From Asanoa ferruginea (GTDB lineage: Bacteria; Actinomycetota; Actinomycetes; Mycobacteriales; Micromonosporaceae): a DNA stretch of 64,000 bases. The position numbers were made by a program, and so were the translations under genes. The stretch spans positions 4,898,001 to 4,962,000 of the forward strand of contig NZ_QUMQ01000001.1 of assembly GCF_003387075.1 (NCBI RefSeq), in the 5' to 3' direction. Under the pieces are notes generated by a model. The model had not been told where the DNA came from. It was given only the letters and a program-made list of their open reading frames with translations, and made no database searches. Below, piece by piece: positions 17,876 through 26,824 of the stretch; the stretch's first letter is position 1, and the number at the start of each line of letters is the position of its first letter.

Positions 17876-18565
17876 GTGGCCACCGTCCTTCTGGTCGAAG
17901 ACGACCACGTCGTGCGTGGCGCGATGCTGCGGTCCCTCGCTGACCGCGGCCACGCCGTCCACGCCGTCGGCACCGCCCTCGACGCCCTGCGCCGGGTCGC
18001 GGCCGAGACGCCTGACCTGGTCGTGCTCGACCTCGGCCTGCCCGACCTCGACGGCGCCGACGCGCTGCGGATGCTCCGCGGCATCACCGACGTGCCCATC
18101 ATCATCGCCACCGCGCGCGACGACGAGCAGGGCATCGTCCGGCTGCTGCGGGCCGGCGCCGACGACTACATGGTCAAGCCGTTCACCGGCGCACACCTCG
18201 ACGCCCGCATCACCACGGTGCTGCGCCGGGTCGGTCGCGCCAGCCGCACCGTCGCACCGGCCGTGCACGAGGTCGGTGGCCTGCGCGTCGACGTCGGCGA
18301 GCGCAGCGCGGCCCTCGACGGGGCGGCGCTCGCGCTGACCCGCAAAGAGTTCGACCTGTTGGCCTACCTCGCGGCACGCCCGGGCCGGGTAGTCTCCCGC
18401 CGGGAGTTGTTGGAGGAGGTATGGCGGCAACCGTCAGTCGGCGAGGACCAGACGATCGACGTTCATCTTTATTGGCTGCGCCGCAAGCTGGGCGAGTCCG
18501 CGGCGAAACCCCGCTACCTGCGCACCGTGCGGGGGGTCGGCTTCCGGCTGGTGGCCCCCGACTGA
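17876..18565 (+). CDS. OmpR-type response regulator
   Basis: 229 residues. Receiver domain 1-115 with acidic pocket Glu9-Asp10, phospho-acceptor Asp52 (VVLDLGLPD) and Lys101 (DDYMVKPF). A winged-helix output domain follows (about 130-229, RPGRVVSRRELLEEVW and TVRGVGFRL). GTG 17876 lies 6 nt after TAGGTT (17864-17869), so it is probably leaderless. The histidine kinase gene overlaps or directly follows. The stimulus is unknown. Confidence 0.93.
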   Translation: MATVLLVEDDHVVRGAMLRSLADRGHAVHAVGTALDALRRVAAETPDLVVLDLGLPDLDGADALRMLRGITDVPIIIATARDDEQGIVRLLRAGADDYMVKPFTGAHLDARITTVLRRVGRASRTVAPAVHEVGGLRVDVGERSAALDGAALALTRKEFDLLAYLAARPGRVVSRRELLEEVWRQPSVGEDQTIDVHLYWLRRKLGESAAKPRYLRTVRGVGFRLVAPD

Positions 18566-18594
18566 GGCCGGCGCTGGCCGCGCTGGCGGCTGGC

Positions 18595-19968
18595 ATGACG
18601 ACGATCGTCGCCCTCGTTTTCCTGATCCCGCTCGGCATCGCCGTGCAACGCGACAACCGTGACGACGCGCTGGCCGGAGCCGCGCGGCGCAGCGGCATCG
18701 TGGCCGGCGCCCTGGCAGTCACCACCGACACCTCCCGCCTCAATACGGCGATCGACGCCGCCGGCGGCGACATCCACGTGCACGGCATCGAGACGGGCAC
18801 GAAGTCACGCGCCGCGGGCGTCGACATCGAGCGGGCCTCGGCCGGCACGGAGCCGATCGTGGTCGAGATCGACGGCGGCGCCCTGCGACTCGAGCCGGTC
18901 AAGGTCGGCGACCGCATCGCCGTGATCGAGGTGTTCGTCTCCGACGCGGCCTTGCGGGGCGGCTCGGGACGCACCTGGTTGATCCTCTTCGGCATCGCCC
19001 TGGCCCTGGTCATCGTGACGGTGATCGTCGTCGACCGGATCGCCGGCCGGGCGGTGACGGCGGCCCGCACCCTGGCCAAGGCGGCCGTAGGACTGGGAGA
19101 CGGCGACCTCAACTCCCGGGTCCGGCCGAGCGGCCCGCGCGAGCTGGCCGAGGCGGGGCTGGCCTTCAACCGGATGGCCGAGCGGCTCAGCGTCACCCGC
19201 ACCGACGAGTTCGAGCTGGTGGCCGACCTGTCGCACCGGTTGCGTACCCCTTTGACGGTCCTGCGGTTGGACGCCGACGCGTTGGATTCCGACGACACCA
19301 GCATCGGCTCGTTCAGCGAGGCGGAGCTCGACCGGCGGCGCACGATCCGCCGCATCCGCCAGGCGATCGTCACCCTCGAGGGCGAGATCGACGTGCTGAT
19401 CAAGACCACCCGCAAGACAATTTCGCAGGACGCCGGCCCCGGCAGCTGCGACGCGAGCGAGGTGGTCCGCGAGCGGATGGTCTTCTGGTCGCAACTCGCC
19501 GACGACCAGAACCGCCCGCACCGCGTGGTGGGCGCGCACACCCGGATCCAGGTGCCGGTGCCCCGGGCGGAGCTGGCGGCCGCGTTGGACGCGGTGATCG
19601 GCAACGTGTTCCGCTACACGCCGCAGAGCACGGCATTCGAGGTGGCGATCTCCCGCCGCGACGGCTATGTCGCGGTGCGGGTCGACGACGCCGGCCCCGG
19701 CATCGCCAACCCGGAGCGGGCGTTGCGCCGGGGAGCAAGCGACCGCGGTTCGACCGGCCTGGGCTTGGACATCGCGAAGCGGGTCACCCTGACGGCGCAC
19801 GGCTCGGTCAGCATCGACCGGGCCCAGCTCGGCGGCGCCAGCGTGGTCATGCTGCTGCGCGACCCCGACGCGCCGGAGAAGCAGGTGAGCCGGTTCGGCC
19901 TGGTTGGCCGGCTGGCACGCGAGCCGGTCGCCCGCCGCCGCCAGAAGCGCCGCTCCGACGACGACTGA
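18595..19968 (+). CDS. Sensor histidine kinase
   Basis: 457 residues from ATG 18595. A membrane helix at the N-terminus (TTIVALVFLIPLGIAV), an extracytoplasmic region to about residue 120, a second helix (LILFGIALALVIVTVIVV), HAMP, then the H-box DLSHRLRTPL, a divergent N-box VIGNVFRYTP, and G boxes DDAGPGIAN and GSTGLGLDIAKR. It partners the response regulator just upstream. The true start is uncertain: the frame is open to 18421, a TTG near 18472 overlaps the regulator gene, and no good ribosome site is seen at 18595. Confidence 0.85.
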   Translation: MTTIVALVFLIPLGIAVQRDNRDDALAGAARRSGIVAGALAVTTDTSRLNTAIDAAGGDIHVHGIETGTKSRAAGVDIERASAGTEPIVVEIDGGALRLEPVKVGDRIAVIEVFVSDAALRGGSGRTWLILFGIALALVIVTVIVVDRIAGRAVTAARTLAKAAVGLGDGDLNSRVRPSGPRELAEAGLAFNRMAERLSVTRTDEFELVADLSHRLRTPLTVLRLDADALDSDDTSIGSFSEAELDRRRTIRRIRQAIVTLEGEIDVLIKTTRKTISQDAGPGSCDASEVVRERMVFWSQLADDQNRPHRVVGAHTRIQVPVPRAELAAALDAVIGNVFRYTPQSTAFEVAISRRDGYVAVRVDDAGPGIANPERALRRGASDRGSTGLGLDIAKRVTLTAHGSVSIDRAQLGGASVVMLLRDPDAPEKQVSRFGLVGRLAREPVARRRQKRRSDDD

Positions 19969-19980
19969 GCCGCCCCCGCC

Positions 19981-20260
19981 GGCGGCGACCCGGTTGGCCC
20001 GCGGCTTCGCGCCGCCCCATTCGCCTGGCCGGTCTGCGGCTTTTGCTGCCGGCCGGTCGACGCCGCCTCTGCGGCGGCGACCCGGTTGGCCCGCGGCTTC
20101 GCGCCGCCCCATTCGCCTGGCCGGTCTGCGGCTTTTGCTGCCGGCCGGCCGACGCCGCCTCTGCGGCGGCGACCCAGTTGGCCCGCGGCTTTCGCGCCGC
20201 CCGATTCGCCGGTCCTGGCCGGTCTGCGGCTTTTGCTGGCGGCCGCCCAACGCCGCCTCT
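19981..20260. repeat. Tandem repeat, 92-bp unit, three copies
   Basis: Units start at 19981, 20073 and 20165, each opening with GGCGGCGACCCGGTTGGCCC or a close variant and containing CGGTCTGCGGCTTTTGCTG. The first two are nearly identical; the third is diverged and slightly longer. The block fills most of the 364-nt gap between the histidine kinase and the next gene. No coding function is evident. Confidence 0.85.
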
Positions 20261-20332
20261 GCGCCGACAGGGGTGAGATGAGCGGCTGCGCCGGCTCTTC
20301 CGCAACGATCGACGGCCGGCGATACTGGCGCG

Positions 20333-20938
20333 GTGAAGCCGACGCTCCGCCGCCCCGCCGGCCTACTGCTCGCCGCTGCCGTCGCCCTCGTGAGCGCGCT
20401 GCTCTGGTCGTCACCGGCCGCCGCGCACGGCGGTGCGAAAATCGCCGTCAACAGCGACGGCCGAGGCTCGGTCTGGGTCAGCGTCACCTCCGACGACGGC
20501 CACCCCTACGACGGGTTCATCGACGCGAGCCTGAGCGCCCGCGAGACCGACGGCACCGCGATCGCGCCGGCGAAGCTGGTGCAGTCGTCGGCGCCGGGAA
20601 CGCTGGTCTACATGAGCACGCTGCCGGCCGGCTCGTGGAACGTGACTGTCGAGTTTGGACCACCGATCGCGCGGACGTGCGCGGCTTCGTTCCAGGTCGG
20701 CGCCAGCAACAACACCCAGACCAGCAACTGCGACGCGCCCACGCCGTTGGCCGCCTCGGGCTCGGCCGCGGCAACCAAATCCAGCAGCGGCACCGCTTGG
20801 CTGTTGATCGGTGTCGCCGCGGTGGGCGGCGTCGTCGTCGCCGTGCTGGCATTGATGTTGCGCCGCCGCCGCGACACGGAGCGCGCCGCCGCGCCACGCG
20901 GCCCCGCGCGCAAGGCGAAGGCCGGCTCCCGCCGGTAG
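20333..20938 (+). CDS. Secreted, membrane-anchored protein with predicted N-terminal His
   Basis: 201 residues. Signal peptide with likely cleavage SPAAA-H, leaving His32 as the first residue (HGGAKIAV). A single beta-rich domain follows (about 32-128), then an Ala/Ser linker and a C-terminal membrane helix (WLLIGVAAVGGVVVAVLAL) with an RRRR tail. An N-terminal His in mature exported domains is typical of copper-binding CopC- or YtkA-like folds, but this is only suggestive. GTG 20333 lies 6 nt after GATACT (20321-20326), a likely leaderless start. Confidence 0.7.
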   Translation: MKPTLRRPAGLLLAAAVALVSALLWSSPAAAHGGAKIAVNSDGRGSVWVSVTSDDGHPYDGFIDASLSARETDGTAIAPAKLVQSSAPGTLVYMSTLPAGSWNVTVEFGPPIARTCAASFQVGASNNTQTSNCDAPTPLAASGSAAATKSSSGTAWLLIGVAAVGGVVVAVLALMLRRRRDTERAAAPRGPARKAKAGSRR

Positions 20939-20960
20939 AGCCGACCGGTTGCGGCGCGAT

Positions 20961-21630
20961 GCGCGGTGAGCGGCAAGACCAGGGCCAACGCGCCGCGATA
21001 AGAGCGCCTGGTTGTGTGCGCCACGTGGCACCGAGTGCAAGACCAAGGCCGGCGCCTGTCGGTGGAGCCGACTGGTTGCGGCCCGATGCCCGGTCACGCG
21101 GCAAGAGCAAGGCCAGCGCGCCGCGGTCGAGCGCCCGGGTTGTGCTGCGACGCGCGGTGGAGAGCGCAAGACCTCCGAGGTAGCGCCGGGCGGATGATGC
21201 GGCGGTGCGAGCCCAGAAGCGCGCCGGCTAAGGCGGCCGGGCTGTGCCGCGGCGCGCGGTCGCGAGCGCAAGACGCGCGGAGGCAGAGCCCCCCAGGATG
21301 TGGCGCGGTGAGCGGTTGTGAGCGCGAGGCCGGCGCGGCGGTGGCGCCGGTTTCGGTTGGGCGTGGCGCGCGGTTGTGAGGGCAAGACCGGGCGCGGCGG
21401 TGGCGCCGGTTTCGGTTGGGCGCGGCGCGCGGTTGTGAGGGCAAGACCGGGCGCGGCGGTGGCGCCGGTTTCGGTTGGGCGCGGTGCGCGGTTGTGAGGG
21501 CAAGACCGGCGCGGCGGTGGCGCCGGCGGGGGTTGGGCGCCTCGCGCGGTTGTGAGGGCAAGACGCGCGGGGGCAGAGGCGGCCTGGTTGTGGGGCCGTG
21601 CGTGGTCGTGAGCGCAAGACCAAGGCAAGG
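20961..21630. repeat. Degenerate tandem repeat, about 61-bp unit
   Basis: An 819-nt gap between convergent genes carries about eleven copies of a unit marked by GAGNGCAAGACC. The best copies are at about 21370-21550 with period 60-61 (GCGGTTGTGAGGGCAAGACC then CGGCGGTGGCGCCGG). Upstream copies are diverged with longer spacing. Long open frames here on both strands encode only repeated Arg/Pro/Ala peptides and are taken as non-coding. Confidence 0.8.
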
Positions 21631-21757
21631 CGGTAGAACCGCCAACACCTCTGAACCCGCCCGCGGACGCGGCAACAGTGGCAGGGCCGTTGCCGGTCAG
21701 GCCGACACGCGCTCGCACGGCGCACGAAGAGGGACTACCTCGCCGTGCGACGGGCGA

Positions 21758-22843
21758 TCAGACGAACGAAACGGTCACTGGCAACCCCGCGAAGGCTTCG
21801 TAGCGGTCGATTTCAGCCTTCAGGGCCTCGCGTTGCCGGGTGGTTGGGTCGACCAGCAGGTCGATCTCCACGGCGATCCGTTTTGGCGCCGCCTTGCGGC
21901 GCCAGAAGGCGCCGATCTGGCCGTCGAAGGCGATCGGGTGGAACATCATGTTTTCCGTGTATTGGCCGGGCTTCGCCGAGGCGCCTGCCAGGTTGTAGGC
22001 GAACTTCGTGTCGCTGTAGGCGACCACGTATTCGTCGTAGCCCTGCAACAGCGCCGCCGGCGGTGGGGGAGCGGGCGGCGGGGCGTCGGCCGCGGACCAC
22101 AGCGTGCGGCCGTTGACCTCGGCACTGGTCAGGGCCGCGCCGCAGGCGGCGATGCCGCGTTTGATCTCGGCCACCGTCAGGCTCGACCACCACGCGAAGT
22201 CTTTGATCGTTGCCGGCCCGTGGCTGGTGAAGTAGCGGCGGGTCAGCTCCGCCAGCCCTTCCTTCGGATCGAGCCGCCGAGGCGCCGGCACCCGCTCCTC
22301 GACCAGCGCGTAGGTGTGTTGCTTCCCGCGCTGCACACCGTTGGCGATCAGCCCGTCGAGCTCGGCGAACATCACCACGTAGGCCAGCTTGTTGCCGGTG
22401 GCGGAGAAGCCGGCGTCGGCCAGGGCGGCGGAAAGCTCGTTGCGGGTCAGGTGATTGCCACCGCGCAGGGCGTCGGTGATCACCTTGGTGGTGGCCGCGA
22501 CGGTGGCCGCGTCGAGGCCGTGCATGCGGTTGTAGTGGCCGTTGAAGACGTGCACCCGATGCGCGGTCACCGCCTGGATCCAGCCCAGCTCCTCGCCGAG
22601 CACGAAGTGCCAGGTCGGCCGGAGGATGTGGGTGCGCAGGATGGTGCCGTCGTCGAGCAACCGCTGCACGTCGGCGTCGGTGACACCGGGCGCGCACCGT
22701 TGGCCCAGCGACCACTTGGCCACGGCATATTCCTGGGCCTGCACGCAACCCAGCCGGCGCACCGCCGCCACCGGGTCGGCGCACGCGGGACCGGCGAGGT
22801 GCTGCTGGTGCAGCCGCCGCGGCCCGATCTCCGACGCTTCCAT
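21758..22843 (-). CDS. Winged-helix protein of the AlkZ-like DNA glycosylase family
   Basis: 361 residues, related to HTH_42/AlkZ proteins. Near the N-terminus the motif VQAQEYA supplies a QxQ, the catalytic signature of AlkZ-type glycosylases that remove bulky or crosslinked bases; several winged-helix segments follow, as does the family's C-terminal domain. ATG 22843 has TAGACT (complement of 22851-22856) 7 nt upstream, so it is chosen as a leaderless start. In-frame codons to 22873 are less likely. A DNA repair role, for instance self-protection, is inferred. Confidence 0.78.
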   Translation of the reverse strand: MEASEIGPRRLHQQHLAGPACADPVAAVRRLGCVQAQEYAVAKWSLGQRCAPGVTDADVQRLLDDGTILRTHILRPTWHFVLGEELGWIQAVTAHRVHVFNGHYNRMHGLDAATVAATTKVITDALRGGNHLTRNELSAALADAGFSATGNKLAYVVMFAELDGLIANGVQRGKQHTYALVEERVPAPRRLDPKEGLAELTRRYFTSHGPATIKDFAWWSSLTVAEIKRGIAACGAALTSAEVNGRTLWSAADAPPPAPPPPAALLQGYDEYVVAYSDTKFAYNLAGASAKPGQYTENMMFHPIAFDGQIGAFWRRKAAPKRIAVEIDLLVDPTTRQREALKAEIDRYEAFAGLPVTVSFV

Positions 22844-22938
22844 GGGACAGAGTCTAGGAAGGACCACCGACAAGAAATGAGCGGCGCGGCGGCCAGGACG
22901 AAGCCGCCGCGCCGACCAAGACCAAGCCGGCCAGAGCC

Positions 22939-25098
22939 TCAGTGCGCCGCGTGCTCCTTGCGCACCGCCTCAGCGAGATGGCTGGGCATCGGCTCGTACC
23001 GCGCGAACGTGCGCGCGAACGTGCCCGCCCCCGAGGTCATCGAGCGCAGCTCGACGGCATAGCGCACCAGCTCGGTCGCCGGCACCTCCGCGCGGACCAG
23101 GGTGCGTTCGACGCCGACCTGGTCGGGCTCGGTGCCGAGCACCCGCCCGCGCCGGCTCGACATGTCTGACATCACCGCGCCGACGTAGGCGTCGGGGATC
23201 CGGATGATGATCTCGTCGACCGGCTCCAGCAGGGTCACCAGGCCCTTCTCCGCCGCGTCCTTGAGCGCCATCTGGCCGGCCGTCTGGAACGCCGCGTCCG
23301 ACGAGTCGACGCTGTGCGCCTTGCCGTCGGTCAGGGTCACCTTGAGGTCGACGACCGGGTAGCCGGCCACTATCCCGCGCTCCATCAGGGCGCGCACGCC
23401 CTTCTCCACGGACGGGATGTAGTTGTGCGGCACCGCGCCACCGACCACCTTGTCGGCGAACTCGAAGCCGGAACCGCGCTCCAGCGGCTCGACCTCGATG
23501 TCGCAGACGGCGTATTGGCCGTGGCCGCCGGACTGCTTCACGTGCCGGCCATGGCCCTTGGCACCGGCGACGAACGTCTCGCGCAGCGCGACGCGTACGG
23601 GCTCGGTCTCGATCTCCGCCCCTCCGCCGCGCAACCGGTCGAGCACGACGTCGGCGTGTGCCTCGCCCATGCACCAGAGGACCATCTGATGCGTCTCCGG
23701 GTTGCGCTCCAGGCGCATGGTCGGGTCGCCGGCCACCAGCCGGCCGAGGTTCTTGGCCAGGGTGTCCTCATCGGACCGGGTCTTCGCCACGACGGCGACC
23801 GGCAGCAGCGGCTCCGGCATCTCCCACGGCGACATCAGCAGCGGCTCGTCCTTCGACGAGATCGTGTCGCCGGTCTCGGCACTGCCCGACTTGGTGATCG
23901 CGCAGATGTCGCCGGCGATGCACTCGGAGATCTCGCGCAGCGCCGAACCCAGCGGCGAGTAGATGTGTGCGATCCGCTCGTCGGAGTCGTGGTCGGGGTG
24001 GCCGCGCTGCTCCATGCCGTGGCCGGAGATATGCACGACCGCCTCTGGGCGCAGCGTGCCGGAGAAGACCCGCACCAGCGAGACCCGGCCGACGTGCCGG
24101 TCGACCGTCGTCTTGACCACCTCGGCCACCAGCGGGCCGTTGGGGTCGCAGGTCAGCGGCGGGCGCGGCGAGCCGTCGACGCCGGTGACCACCGGCAGGT
24201 CGTGCTCGAGCGGCGACGGGAACGCGGCGGTCAGCACCTCGAGCAAGGCGTCGATGCCGACCTTGCTCTCGGCGCAGATCGGGATCACCGGGTAGAAGTG
24301 TCCCCGGGCGACCGCGGTCTCCAGGTCGTTGATGAGCACCTCGGTGTCGATCTGCTCGCCCTCGAGGTAACGCTCCATCAGCGTCTCGTCTTCGCTCTCG
24401 GCGATGATCCCCTCGATCAGTTCGTTGCGCGCCTCGGCGATCGCCGGCAGGTGCTCGGGATCGGGGTCGCGCACCTCGGGCGGATAGCCGTTGCTGTAGT
24501 CGAACACCCGCTGCGTGATCAGGCCGAGCAGGCCGACGGTCGAGACGCCGTCGTCGCCGAGCATGGGCAGATACAACGGGAGTACGTTGTCGCCGAACAC
24601 CCGCTGGCACAGCGCGACCGTCTCGTCGAAGTCGGCGCGCTGGTGGTCGAGGCGGGTCACCGCGACGGCGCGCGGCATGCCGACGCTCGCGCATTCCTCC
24701 CACAGCGCCGCGGTCGCCGCGTCCATCCCGTCGGCGGCCGGCACCACGAACAGCGCCGCGTCGGCGGCACGCAACCCGGCGCGCAACTCACCGACGAAGT
24801 CGGCGTAGCCGGGGCTGTCGAGCAGGTTGACCTTCACGCCGTCGTGGAGGAACGGCGCCGCGGCGAGAGTGACCGACCGCTGCTGTTTGACCGCGGCCGG
24901 GTCGTGATCACAGGTCGTGGTGCCCTCGGTCACCGAACCGGCGCGACTGATCGCTCCGGTCGCGGCCAGCAGTGCTTCGGCGAGGGTCGTCTTTCCCGAC
25001 CCGGAATGCCCGACGAGCACCACGTTGCGAACCCTGCCGGGCTCATCCACCACCGGCGCGGGGCCGGTGACTCCCTTCTCCTGAGCCTTCTGAGCCAT
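22939..25098 (-). CDS. fusA2: Elongation factor G-like protein (EF-G2)
   Basis: 719 residues. GTPase domain: P-loop GHSGSGKT (30-37), G3 DSPGY (94-98), and a G4 reading TRLD instead of NKxD (148-151). Switch I lacks the canonical ERGITI and reads QQRSVTL. Domains II-V follow, with the domain IV region HGRHVKQSGGHGQYAV. This is the actinobacterial EF-G2 paralogue, probably not the main translocase. ATG 25098 follows GGGAGGT. A palindrome lies in its leader at 25113-25126. Confidence 0.92.
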   Translation of the reverse strand: MAQKAQEKGVTGPAPVVDEPGRVRNVVLVGHSGSGKTTLAEALLAATGAISRAGSVTEGTTTCDHDPAAVKQQRSVTLAAAPFLHDGVKVNLLDSPGYADFVGELRAGLRAADAALFVVPAADGMDAATAALWEECASVGMPRAVAVTRLDHQRADFDETVALCQRVFGDNVLPLYLPMLGDDGVSTVGLLGLITQRVFDYSNGYPPEVRDPDPEHLPAIAEARNELIEGIIAESEDETLMERYLEGEQIDTEVLINDLETAVARGHFYPVIPICAESKVGIDALLEVLTAAFPSPLEHDLPVVTGVDGSPRPPLTCDPNGPLVAEVVKTTVDRHVGRVSLVRVFSGTLRPEAVVHISGHGMEQRGHPDHDSDERIAHIYSPLGSALREISECIAGDICAITKSGSAETGDTISSKDEPLLMSPWEMPEPLLPVAVVAKTRSDEDTLAKNLGRLVAGDPTMRLERNPETHQMVLWCMGEAHADVVLDRLRGGGAEIETEPVRVALRETFVAGAKGHGRHVKQSGGHGQYAVCDIEVEPLERGSGFEFADKVVGGAVPHNYIPSVEKGVRALMERGIVAGYPVVDLKVTLTDGKAHSVDSSDAAFQTAGQMALKDAAEKGLVTLLEPVDEIIIRIPDAYVGAVMSDMSSRRGRVLGTEPDQVGVERTLVRAEVPATELVRYAVELRSMTSGAGTFARTFARYEPMPSHLAEAVRKEHAAH

Positions 25099-25112
25099 GG
25101 GGACCTCCCTGG

Positions 25113-25126
25113 GTGAGCTAGCTCAC
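25113..25126. promoter_or_regulatory. Perfect 14-bp palindrome upstream of fusA2
   Basis: GTGAGCTAGCTCAC lies 15-28 nt before the fusA2 start codon, on the side facing pgsA. It may be an operator or a hairpin near the ribosome site. No protein is assigned. Confidence 0.35.
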
Positions 25127-25261
25127 GTCATCTTCCGATCCCACACCCGCAACCCGCCGTACACAACCCCGACGCTAAAGGTGAGGGAGTGACGGACGAC
25201 CCGCCCGGGAACAGCGGGCACCGTATCGTCCGGGCCACGGCACCGTTATCGTGGGACCGCC

Positions 25262-25912
25262 ATGGCGAAGATCTTCCAGGTGTCAGCGCGGGCCGCGATG
25301 GCCCACGTCATCGAACCCGTTGCCCGGCGACTGATCGCTTGGGGTGTTACCCCCAATCAGGTCACAGTCGCGGGGACCGTCGGCGTGCTCGGCGGATCCA
25401 TCGGTCTGGGTGCTCAAGGGTTCCTTGTCGCCGGTGCGCTGGTCGTCACGTTCTTCGCGTTGGTCGACCTGGTCGACGGCACGATGGCGCGGCTCAGCGG
25501 CGGCTCGACGCGCTTCGGCGCGTTGCTCGACTCGACGATGGACCGGATCGCCGACGGCGCGGTGGTCGGCACGGTGATCTACATCCTGGCCCAGCGACAC
25601 GACCAGTGGGGCGTGGTCGGCGGCATCATCTGCCTGGTCACCGGGGCGGTCGTGTCGTATGTGAAGGCCCGCGCCGAGGGCCTGGGCCTGAAAGCCAACG
25701 TCGGCATCGCCGAACGCGCCGAGCGGCTGATCATCATCGGCATCGGCGGCCTGCTGAGCGGTTTCGGCCTCGAATGGGGGTTGGCGGCGGCCGTCTGGTT
25801 CCTCGCCGCCGTTTCGGTGATCACGATCTGGCAACGCATGGCGTACGTGTACAAGCAGGCGGAAGCGGCCGACGCGGCAGACCGTGCCCGGGCCGCCGAG
25901 GCGGGATCGTGA
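25262..25912 (+). CDS. pgsA: Phosphatidylinositol phosphate synthase (CDP-alcohol phosphatidyltransferase)
   Basis: 216 residues with about six membrane helices. The CDP-alcohol transferase signature is complete: Asp69, Asp72, Gly73, Ala76, Arg77, Gly86, Asp90 and Asp94 (DLVDGTMARLSGG then GALLDSTMDR). By position before patA and pimA it makes phosphatidylinositol phosphate from CDP-diacylglycerol and inositol phosphate, the first lipid of the PIM pathway. The next gene overlaps by GTGA at 25909-25912, so they are coupled. Confidence 0.93.
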   Translation: MAKIFQVSARAAMAHVIEPVARRLIAWGVTPNQVTVAGTVGVLGGSIGLGAQGFLVAGALVVTFFALVDLVDGTMARLSGGSTRFGALLDSTMDRIADGAVVGTVIYILAQRHDQWGVVGGIICLVTGAVVSYVKARAEGLGLKANVGIAERAERLIIIGIGGLLSGFGLEWGLAAAVWFLAAVSVITIWQRMAYVYKQAEAADAADRARAAEAGS

Positions 25913-26811
25913 ACGCCGCAGACCTGGGTTACGCGGCAGGCTGGGCGCTGGTTCGCGGGATGCCGGAGCCGGTCGCCCGCGGCCTGTTCAATCGCGCCGC
26001 CGGCTATGCGCACCGCAAGAACGGCCCGGGTACTCAGCGACTGCGCGGCAACCTGCGCCGGGTGGTCGGTCCGGAGATGCCCGACGAAGAGCTGGACGCG
26101 CTCACCTTGGCCGGGCTGCGTTCGTACGCCCGCTATTGGAAGGAAGCCTTTCGTCTTCCCTCCCGCAGCCACCAGCAGCACCTCGACGACTTCCAGGTCG
26201 GCAACGTCGACATGTTGAAGAAGTTGCTCAGCGAGGGCGGCGTCATCATGGCGCTCAACCACTCGGGCAACTGGGACGTCGCCGGTGCCTGGGTGACCGC
26301 CAACGGCTGGCAGCTCGTCACGGTCGCCGAGCGACTCAAGCCGGAGTCGGTCTACAAGCGGTTCGTCGAATACCGGGAGGGCATGGGCTTCGAAATCATC
26401 CCGGCGACCGGTGGCGAGCGACCCCCGTTCGACATCCTGGCCGAGAAGCTGCGTGGCGGTGCCGTGATCCCGCTGCTGGCCGACCGTGACCTGTCCAAGC
26501 GCGGTGTCGAGGTCGAGTTCTTCGGCGGGCGCACCCGGATGGCGCCCGGTCCGGCGTTGCTCGCGATCCAGACGGGTCTGCCGTTGCTGGTGATCGACGT
26601 CTGGTACGACGAGAAGTCGACCCGGGGCTACATCAACCCGCCGCTGGAGATACCCGGCCCGGAAACGGGAACGCTGCGGGAAAGGGTCGCGGTGGTGACC
26701 CAGCGGATGGCCACCGGCTTCGAGGCGGCGATCGCCCGCCACCCGCAGGACTGGCACATGCTCCAGCGGGTCTGGCTCGACAAGCCGGCGCCGCCGACAG
26801 CGGAGGCCTGA
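25909..26811 (+). CDS. patA: Phosphatidylinositol mannoside acyltransferase
   Basis: 300 residues, lysophospholipid acyltransferase fold. The catalytic HX4D motif is His118-Asp123 (ALNHSGNWDVAG), followed by the substrate-binding PLLADRDLS and GPALLAIQTG segments. It acylates the mannose of phosphatidylinositol mannosides at the inner face of the membrane (known role of the homologue). GTG 25909 overlaps the pgsA stop; pimA begins 13 nt after its own stop. All three form one operon. Confidence 0.92.
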   Translation: MNAADLGYAAGWALVRGMPEPVARGLFNRAAGYAHRKNGPGTQRLRGNLRRVVGPEMPDEELDALTLAGLRSYARYWKEAFRLPSRSHQQHLDDFQVGNVDMLKKLLSEGGVIMALNHSGNWDVAGAWVTANGWQLVTVAERLKPESVYKRFVEYREGMGFEIIPATGGERPPFDILAEKLRGGAVIPLLADRDLSKRGVEVEFFGGRTRMAPGPALLAIQTGLPLLVIDVWYDEKSTRGYINPPLEIPGPETGTLRERVAVVTQRMATGFEAAIARHPQDWHMLQRVWLDKPAPPTAEA

Positions 26812-26824
26812 GGAGGTGGGCAGG

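Noticed and set aside
20961-21630. CRISPR array
   Set aside because: The regular repeats have no unique spacers between them, the units decay along the array, and no cas genes are nearby.
20411-21718. Open frame of 435 codons on minus over the 61-bp repeat region
   Set aside because: The peptide is only repeats of Pro/Arg/Ala-rich units, and all frames of the array are similarly open. A repeat protein cannot be fully excluded.
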